Shown piece after piece: positions 57,594-64,000 of a stretch of DNA of 64,000 nucleotides (positions are counted from its first letter, which is position 1; each line of letters opens with the position of its first letter). Source of the DNA: Psilocybe azurescens (lineage: Eukaryota > Basidiomycota > Agaricomycetes > Agaricales > Agrocybaceae). The notes below the pieces were generated by a model. The model made no database searches. It was not told where the DNA came from and was given only the letters and a program-made list of their open reading frames with translations. The position numbers and the translations under genes are program-made. The DNA lies in the NCBI GenBank assembly GCA_023853785.1, contig JAJIRX010000105.1, forward strand, positions 1-64,000, read 5' to 3'.

Positions 57594-59273
57594 GGGGCAC
57601 CAGGAAATGTGCGTGGCAAGGTTGCGTGCTTGCGTGCGCTTGAGTGCCGCGCAAGTGCACGCAAGCAAATATCTACAACATTTCGCGGCGCATTTGCGTG
57701 CATTTGCGTAGACTTTGATCATACAAGCGTGAATATGCGCAACTTACTTAATTTAGTTGGTCAACCCAATGTATATGTCCGTTTATTTGCGATAAATAAA
57801 TTATGAGAAATCAATCCAACTCTCTACTACTAACTTGTGGTATCTTATATCTATGGTTAATTAGCTCTTACTTCGCTTCCTCGAAAGATATAAGGCCGGT
57901 ATGTCATTCATGTTAATTTATGAACTTACAATGATCATCTTATTGCTGTTTATATTTAAATACGAGGCCATGACTGCTAAAGATTGGGATGGGAGGGGGA
58001 ATCAGCTAACAGGATATTCTCTGCTCTTGTTCAAATTGAGTATAAATATGTAAGAACTTGAAACAATGAATTTAAAGGCGAAAGTAGCAACAGAGACCAC
58101 AATCACAACTCAATTTGCAATAGGAATCATCTCAACAAGAAAATTTGGTGGATTTTACTCATCTAACACTCAAATTTGAAGTAATACGGAAATTTGAAAC
58201 ATAAGGAATGAAATAATCATTTCAACGCAAACAATTCACGGTGATTACACATCTAAAACGTCAATTTCGAGTCAGATAGCAAGTTGAAACATAAATACTA
58301 ATATGCCAAGTGTGTTTAATTTATTTTGATATGGCTTTGTGTAGGTGAGGAATACTGAGCACTGACCGAGTGCACTTGCGTGCATCTAAATATTGATTGC
58401 GTGGTACTTGCGCTGTAGGTTGAGTGTGATTGCGCGGTGGTTGCGTGGTGGCTGTGTGTGGTTGCGTGGTGGCTGTGTGCAGGTTGCGTGCGGTTGAGTG
58501 TCGGTTGCGAGTGGCTGAATGTGTGTTGAGTGTTGGCTGAGTGCATTTATGTACAAGTTGCATGTTCACCAGTGTATATTATTCAAACAGGGGTGGTGGT
58601 GACGAGGTTGAGAGAAATAACAAGGCACAAAAATCTTCGGCGGTGAAAGGTTATTACTGCTATGACTTTTGCCAAGTATAGTGCCGGCGCACGGACTCTA
58701 CAGCGTTAAGTATTGCCTGTGGCTACGTCTTTTAATATATGTGATCTACACGTCCTAATACAGTACAAATTTGATACCTAGAAGTGTAAATATATTCCTC
58801 GCTGTACTTGTTACGTGCTTGTTGTTTATGTTGTGCTCCGATGATTGCGTACTGATGTCACACGATTATAATTGAGACTCATACTCAACTTATACGGTGT
58901 TGAGTTACTACAAAGTTACTAAGAAGGTGCACGAAATATAGTATTATCTGTTTTCCCTAAGCTGAACTGCGCACATGGCAGCAATATTGAGTGCATTACA
59001 AGAAAATTTCTATTAAGAGTAGGTGGGACACAGTAATTAAATGAGCCCCACATAGAACCAACTTCAACACGGAAAGGTGTCAGAAAGCACGGACTTGATG
59101 CAAATCCAAGTCAAGTCTCAGTAATCAACAGTAAATGGATGGCAACATTAATATTATTCATAAAAATAATCCAACTATACACTCAAATGCATGTACTAAG
59201 TCCAGGTTGCGTGGCACGCAAATGCACGCAAGCACGCAAGCACGCAACCTGCCACGCACATTTCCGTATGCCC
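57594..59273. mobile_element. 1680 bp non-autonomous DNA transposon, 8 bp target duplication, GCGTGC-rich ends
   Basis: The left end is GGGGCACCAGGAAATGTGCG and the right end, reversed, GGGCATACGGAAATGTGCG. Both continue TGGCAAGGTTGCGTGCTTGC or nearly so. TCATTGTT flanks it at 57586-57593 and 59274-59281. Removing the element and one flank restores EQIIIVVA followed by a donor GTAAGT, as expected from the paralogs. The ends and an internal stretch (58370-58560) repeat TTGCGTG-type motifs; the rest is AT-rich and lacks a transposase. An 8 bp duplication suggests hAT or KDZ. Confidence 0.85.
58370..58560. repeat. GTTGCGTGGTGGCTGTGTG-type minisatellite inside the transposon
   Basis: Imperfect short repeats of GGTTGCGTG, GTGGCTGTGTG and GGTTGAGTG are present. 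They echo the motif of the inverted ends. Confidence 0.7.
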
Positions 59274-59592
59274 TCATTGTTGTTGCTGTAAGTACCTTCT
59301 AATGCTGATCTGCACGCTCTGTGTCTCTAATCTAGAAGCAGGGATGGCACCAACAATTCTGGTCGCCAGAATTGCTACAAATGACAACTACACAGTTGGA
59401 TCCGCCACAATAACTCACATATCTCGCTTGAATTTTGGCTCCCAACAAGGCAGTGATTGCAGCCATGGTGGACATTCCACTGGAGGAGACGTTAACATCA
59501 CTATTCAGGCAGACCATTCGAAGCTGACACCGGTGATCAAAGTGAAGAGGGAGCCCAGCACGGATGCTACATCTGGGGACAATCATGTCTAA

Positions 59593-61920
59593 AGCGTATT
59601 GTGGCAAAGCAATAGTAGATGATAGCAGATCCATCCTACAGAAAATCTCTCTTGGTCCCATAATTACCTTTCTTGTTTTCTCTACTGTAGGTGAACTGTG
59701 TCTAGTATATACACTCATGGCCATTTTTTTACAAGTAGTCCCATCATTTTTCCATTAACAGCGACAGAAAATGATCAGCGTATCAAGACTCACATAAGAC
59801 GCCTACCCATATAGAACCAATTCTGCATCCTCCCAATCCCGGGTTGTAAACTGCGTAAGCGCCTATGAAAGTAGTTACCAAGTATTGATATCGACCATCT
59901 GTCCCCAACGGAGAGAAATTGAGAGAAGCAGGATTCTCACTATCAGCAAGTGGTTCTTTTTTTTTTACGCGCAGCTTCACTGAGTTAAATACATCTGTAG
60001 CGCTAGAATTGATTGGTACGATGCGTTCCATCGGCACGACAGCGCAGTCTAAATTTCTGCGAGATATCATCAAGCATTGCGCTATTGAATCTCGCTCATT
60101 ACAACACATTCTGATTCGAGCTTAAATGTCTCCGAGTGCGGCCATCGTGCCTCAAAACATCGGAGCTGCGAGCTGCACTGAGACGCAGAGGTCAACTACT
60201 CTCCCATAGGCCTTTGGGTTCATCTATTTCACTCACTTCCACGGCCACTCCGTCCCATGCTTTCAGTCATACTCTCAATATGTCCGTCTCCTTCCTACTC
60301 ACCCACGACTTCAACACCACCATCTGCCCCAAACCACCCACACTAACCATTCAAATCCGCTATATTGACCCTATTGCACAGATGCACGAATACGGAATAT
60401 GGGCCGACCCCTCCCCTTCAACTGCCCATCCATCACATCACCCTTGTATCCAGCCCAGATGTCCTCAAGCTGGACGTTCTACTCTTGGGACGTATCGAGA
60501 ACCGGTCAAACGCTCGTGTTCCGTTCTTATATACAAGAGTACCCGTGGTGTGAGCCGATGGTGGGGGCTGTGAGAACGTCCATATTGTTCGAGTGGATTG
60601 GGAGGAGCGAGTTGCGATGTGTACCTGTTAAGTTTCATTGTTCCGTTGATGAGCATTTCTGAATCGTTGTAGGTGGAGAATGGGGTTAAAGGATGTCCTG
60701 AGTGTGGACAGAGAAGATGGATAGGGAACAAAACGTACACATTTACATGAATGCACGCCTACAGGATGTATTGACTCAACATCGGGTGCCACCCACAACA
60801 CAACAACCTGAGCGCTCAGACAGAATGGCATGGAGAGGCGTTCTGGTGGCTAGTACAATCCAGACCGTTAGATTGTGAATGACGAGCGAGTGAGGTGTCT
60901 TTGATCATTAACTAGTGGTCCTATTTTCAGACATCGATTTAATTCTGTATGTCCCCATTTATTCTGATAATTGCACAATCCTGATATCGGCAGGGAGGAA
61001 TAGAGTAACTTACCTCAACTAGATAAAAAGATATTTTCCACATCTCTCGACAAGATGCTATCAGATGCGCTGGGATGCGTTGCACCTCTTCAATAATTAT
61101 TCACAATATAGACAGATTTCCTGAAGCGGGATTGTGAGATGCTCCAACGATAAAGGTCACTGGCATTTGATTATAGTGTTTTGTTTCGATGTTGATGAAC
61201 AAGCTATGTATTGCGCTTGAACAGCCTTTCCAGTTATGGTTCTGAAGAACCCACCGTATGATCAGCCCCATCCACGCTCAGACCTCAGCACAGATCCACA
61301 GCATGCTCAAGTAATTATACATTGATCTGCGTTGCCTCACTGTGGCGCTGTGCGCGTGCTAGACTGACGTGTGTCCAGTGAGACCTTGAAGAGTTATACT
61401 GGACATCAAATCCGATTTAATTTTCTGGTAGAAGAATACACTCTGGACAGTACTGCGCATATCTTACCCGATAACCATTTAAATTCAAAGAGAAGGCCTC
61501 CCAAAGCAATCTATGTTTGTCCGCAAGTTCGCACGTTATTTGTTCATCACATAGACTGCATTGAGCTCACACCCTGTCAACTTGATACCGAAGTGTGTAT
61601 ATTTATCCCAGGAGCACAAAGCCCGCCAAATGATTTTAAAGATATAAAACGAAAGAGGCAGCGATTTTGTGTTTGAATATATGTACCGCACGACATTGGG
61701 ATGATATGACTAACACACAAATCAGTAAGAACTACTGGCTATATCAAGACTAATTAGGCGAGGACCTACAGCTATCAAAGACTAAGAGCATACTCGAAGC
61801 TCCTATATATGCGGTTTGAGTGTTTAAATTCAAGCCACGGCAGTGCCCATGGAACGCTTGGCGCACACAATGGGCATGGCGTCGGCATTGATAAAAAAAT
61901 TGAATACCAATGACCCAAAT
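59593..61920. other. intergenic region with a weak gene candidate near 60280
   Basis: On the plus strand an ATG at 60280 opens MSVSFLLTHDFNTTICPKPP then TLTIQIRYIDPIAQMHEYGI. After a frame change near 60405 a second frame reads MSSSWTFYSWDVSRTGQTLV and ends SVDEHF at 60662. This could be a small, frameshifted gene of about 130 codons, but I recognise no family. Other frames (59919-60125, 61371-61676) are equally unassigned. The rest is AT-rich without signals. Confidence 0.3.
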
Positions 61921-61939
61921 ATGGAGGTCTTTACACAGC

Positions 61940-62345
61940 CCCCCATTTTTTGGTCGGACTCCGGTCGGACTCCGTCGGACTTTCTATATTCAGAATGACA
62001 ATTTTTCTGGTCTAGGACTGCTGAAATTTTCCGGTGAGATTCCGGTGAGATTCCGGTGAAAGTCCGACCGGACTACAAGTCCAACGGACTGTCCGGGCGG
62101 ACTGTCCACTGAAATGACCGGACAGGACCAACGGAAGTCCAATGGAAGTCCATTGGAATCCCACCGGACATGACCATTGGAATTCCAGCGGACAAGTCCA
62201 ACAGAATTCCAATGGAAGTCCAACGGATGTCCTTTTATTATAATTTATACTAGTATAGAAAAAAGACACTAGCGAGAATTGAACTCGGGCATCGGAGAAT
62301 GCCGGACGCAAGCAGGATAAACCAACTGAGCCACAAAGGCTTATG
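61940..62345 (-). mobile_element. tRNA-derived SINE-like unit
   Basis: On the minus strand a tRNA-like head (62340 to about 62266) contains an A box TGGCTCAGTTGGT (62333-62321) and a B box GAGTTCAATTCTC (62286-62274), spaced as in tRNA genes, followed by TTTTTT (62264-62259). The body after that (to about 61940) is made of short repeats: GGACTTCCATTGGA, GGAATTC, GTCCGGT and CACCGGAATCTCACCGGAAT. The acceptor strands do not pair and the D stem is incomplete, so it is not a functional tRNA. A tRNA-derived SINE or a tRNA relic beside a minisatellite are the alternatives. Confidence 0.5.
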
Positions 62346-62519
62346 AAAATAATAAAATTAGTTAAATACATAGCGATGCCGCCGAAATTCTCGGCACTGC
62401 TCGGCACGGGACAAGCAACAACGCGCACGTGACATATTGATGCCACGTCGGTCCGTTGTTGATTCCGACCCTAACCCTTTTTCCTTCCACCACTACCACC
62501 GCCTCGTCGGTCGGAGCCA

Positions 62520-63460
62520 GGCGAGAGCCAACCCGACGCGACAGAGGACGAGAACGACCACGACGGCCACACCGACAAGGACGAGGACGACTGCGACAGC
62601 GACAACGAGGACGCGGACGAGGACGCGGACGAGGACCACGACGAGGACCACGAGGGCGAGGGCGAGGACCGCGAGGGACCGCGAGGACGACGGCTAGGAC
62701 GACGGCTAGGACCACGACCACGACGGTGAGGACCAAGACACCGGCGTGGACCAGGACGACGGCGAGGACGGCGGCGAGAGCAAGGACGACGGCGAGGGCG
62801 AGTACGGCGAGAGCAAGGGCGACGGCGAGGGTGAGTACGGCGGGCGAAGACGAATGCGGCGAGGGCGAGTACAGCGGCGGGGACGAGAACGACGGCGGGG
62901 ACGAGGACGACAGCGAGGGCGAGTACAGCGGCGAGGGCGAGTACAACAGCGGGGACGAGGACGACAGCGAGGGCGAGTATGGCGGCGAGGGCGAGTACGG
63001 CGGCGAGGGCAGTACGGCGGCGAGGGCGAGTACAGCAGCGGGGACGAGGACGACAGCGAGGGCGAGAGACGACAGCGAGGGCGAGTACGGCGGCGAGGGC
63101 GAGTACAGCGGCGGGGACGAGAGACGATGGCGAGGGCGAGTACAGCGGCGAGTGCGAGTACAGCGGCGAGGGGCGAGTACAGCGGCGGGGGACGAGTACA
63201 GCGGCGGGGACGAGAACGACGGCGGGGACGAGGACGACAGCGAGGGCGAGTACAGCAGCGAGGGCGAGTACAGCAGCGAGGGCGAGTACAGCAGCGGGGA
63301 CGAGGGCGACAGCGAGGGCGAGTACAGCAGCGAGTACAGCGGCGAGGGCGAGTACAGCAGCGGGGACAAGGACGACAGCGAGGGCGAGGGCGACAGCGAG
63401 GGGCGAAGTACGGCCGGCGAGGGAGCAGTACAGCAGCGGGGACGAGGACGACAGGACGAC
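62520..63460. repeat. GC-rich minisatellite open in all six frames
   Basis: The sequence is made of GGCGAG, GACGAG, GACAGC and TACAGCAGC blocks in units whose lengths are mostly multiples of three. No stop codon pattern closes any frame for hundreds of codons on either strand. The + frame with EGEYSSEGEYSS and DEDDSEGEY is acidic; others give RGRVQRRGR or RPRCCTRPR. One-base length changes (for example near 63012, 63166 and 63190) move the frame, and no start, promoter or intron supports a gene. The DNA between 63460 and 63660 continues with CGTACCACGACACGTA-type units. Confidence 0.7.
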
Positions 63461-63719
63461 CACAACACGCGACGACAGCAGCGACGCGTACCACGACACG
63501 TACGGACAACAGCGACACGTACCACGACACGTATGGACGACACCGACGACAATACCGACGCGTACCACGGCAGGTACGGCCGACGACAACACCCGATGGC
63601 GACACCGGCGCATACAACGACGGGTACGGCTGACCACGACGTCGATAACGCAGACGACGACACCACCAATGTACCCTCGCCCCCTTTTTCCGTTCTTTCT
63701 TTCTGTTTTTCTTTTTTGT

Positions 63720-63990
63720 TTCTTTTTATTATGTTTTTATTTTATTTTTACCTGTATATAATCATGTAGTATATAGTTTTTAATATATTATATTACATTG
63801 TCACATAAATTTAAGCTAAGATTAAAGTATTCCAGTTGGAATCCAATTGGATTCCATTCCATGTGAATTTAAAGTTGGACTTTGTGAAATTCACAAAGTC
63901 AGATAATAATGTAGTATATAGTTTACAATATATTATATTACATTGTTACATGAATTAAAGATAAGATTGAAGTATTATTCTAGTGACCTA
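63720..63990. repeat. AT-rich dispersed repeat, right copies
   Basis: Two partial copies (about 63750-63850 and 63898-63990) of ATAATGTAGTATATAGTTT, ATATTATATTACATTGT and AAGTATTCCAGTTGG match 95-240 at the left window end. A T-rich stretch (63690-63755) precedes them, as it does on the left. Confidence 0.5.
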
Positions 63991-64000
63991 GCTTCCTTAA

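Larger units (their letters stand above)
56588..59592 (+). pseudogene. multi-pass membrane protein family, copy D, disrupted by a 1.7 kb transposon
   Basis: The gene starts MSTPDIPIPVNVQENEIST. A base lost near 56665 shifts the end of exon 1. The central exon is well preserved: LNCHIILSAISVLYLLCFFE, VQWYYLDWVVVISGDMRESI, GPQWIWVISTIINTSSFIIS. Then IWRCYHVSGQSFRAIVVPLI, GLFVTTIVLDIKFSHITSDA, ALTFVSLGTTVITTF, a frameshift near 57385, and IIESAASYSLILLLDAMAIV with YIEQIIIV, where the insertion begins. After it come the last exon APTILVARIATNDNYTVGSA and the tail SGDNHV ending at 59592. The TATA-like box is degenerate (ATACATAAAGG). The family is the same as copies A-C; without the insertion and two indels it would be near full length. 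Confidence 0.75.

Noticed and set aside
62258..62345. Functional tRNA gene on the minus strand
   Set aside because: A and B boxes and a terminator are present, but acceptor strands GCCTTTG and CTAGTGTC do not pair and the D stem is incomplete.
62362..63769. Four overlapping frames of 300-437 codons as protein genes
   Set aside because: All six frames are open because of the repeat composition. One-base length changes move the frame, and nothing supports a start or introns.

Overview
The window reads as chromosomal DNA of a filamentous basidiomycete, probably a mushroom-forming Agaricomycete of polypore type. This is inferred from short GT..AG introns of about 45-85 bases, a tail-anchored FHA (SLMAP/Far9-like) gene, several protein families I know mainly from Polyporales, and the mix of transposons. 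There are no bacterial operons, rRNA or CRISPR. It is an accessory, transposon-rich and pseudogene-rich segment. The only gene that looks fully intact is a small secreted beta/gamma-crystallin-like protein at 15673-16212 (minus).

Layout, left half. Positions 1690-7330 and 18650-30518 are two diverged inverted copies of one segment carrying an FHA-domain gene. Both copies are broken. The right copy has lost exons 2-3 and is split by a 6.9 kb Ty3/gypsy-type LTR retrotransposon (21388-28282) with essentially identical 223 bp LTRs. The 11.3 kb spacer holds an LTR remnant (8505-8580), a 1.3 kb non-autonomous DNA transposon (9436-10731), a frameshifted conserved basidiomycete gene (10847-11677), the first relic of a multi-pass membrane-protein family (14257-14640), a possible copia scrap, and the crystallin-like gene.

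Middle and right. A CpG-poor block (about 30200-36000) contains a complete PIF/Harbinger element (31522-34669, TAA target duplication) with a DDE transposase and a Myb-like second gene, both decayed. Three further copies of the membrane-protein family follow at 38022-40144, 52996-54322 and 56588-59592. One is broken by an 830 bp CACTG-terminated foldback MITE and one by a 1680 bp element with 8 bp target duplications. In both cases removing the insert and one target copy restores the sequence expected from the paralogs. Between them lies a 4.9 kb giant inverted repeat (40790-45671) whose arms contain two kinds of tandem array around a unique 0.9 kb loop. To its right are an auxin-efflux-carrier-type transporter pseudogene (45812-48310) and two RNase H-like retroelement relics in opposite orientation (49.6-51.5 kb). 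The right end has a tRNA-derived, SINE-like unit and a GC-rich minisatellite open in all six frames.

The genes do not form a pathway. The window is best read as a record of duplication, nested insertion and decay. One caution runs through it: many single-base indels, several in homopolymer runs, occur even where LTRs or palindrome arms are otherwise identical, so some frameshifts may be sequence errors. All boundaries and similarities were read by eye; no alignment or database search was run.
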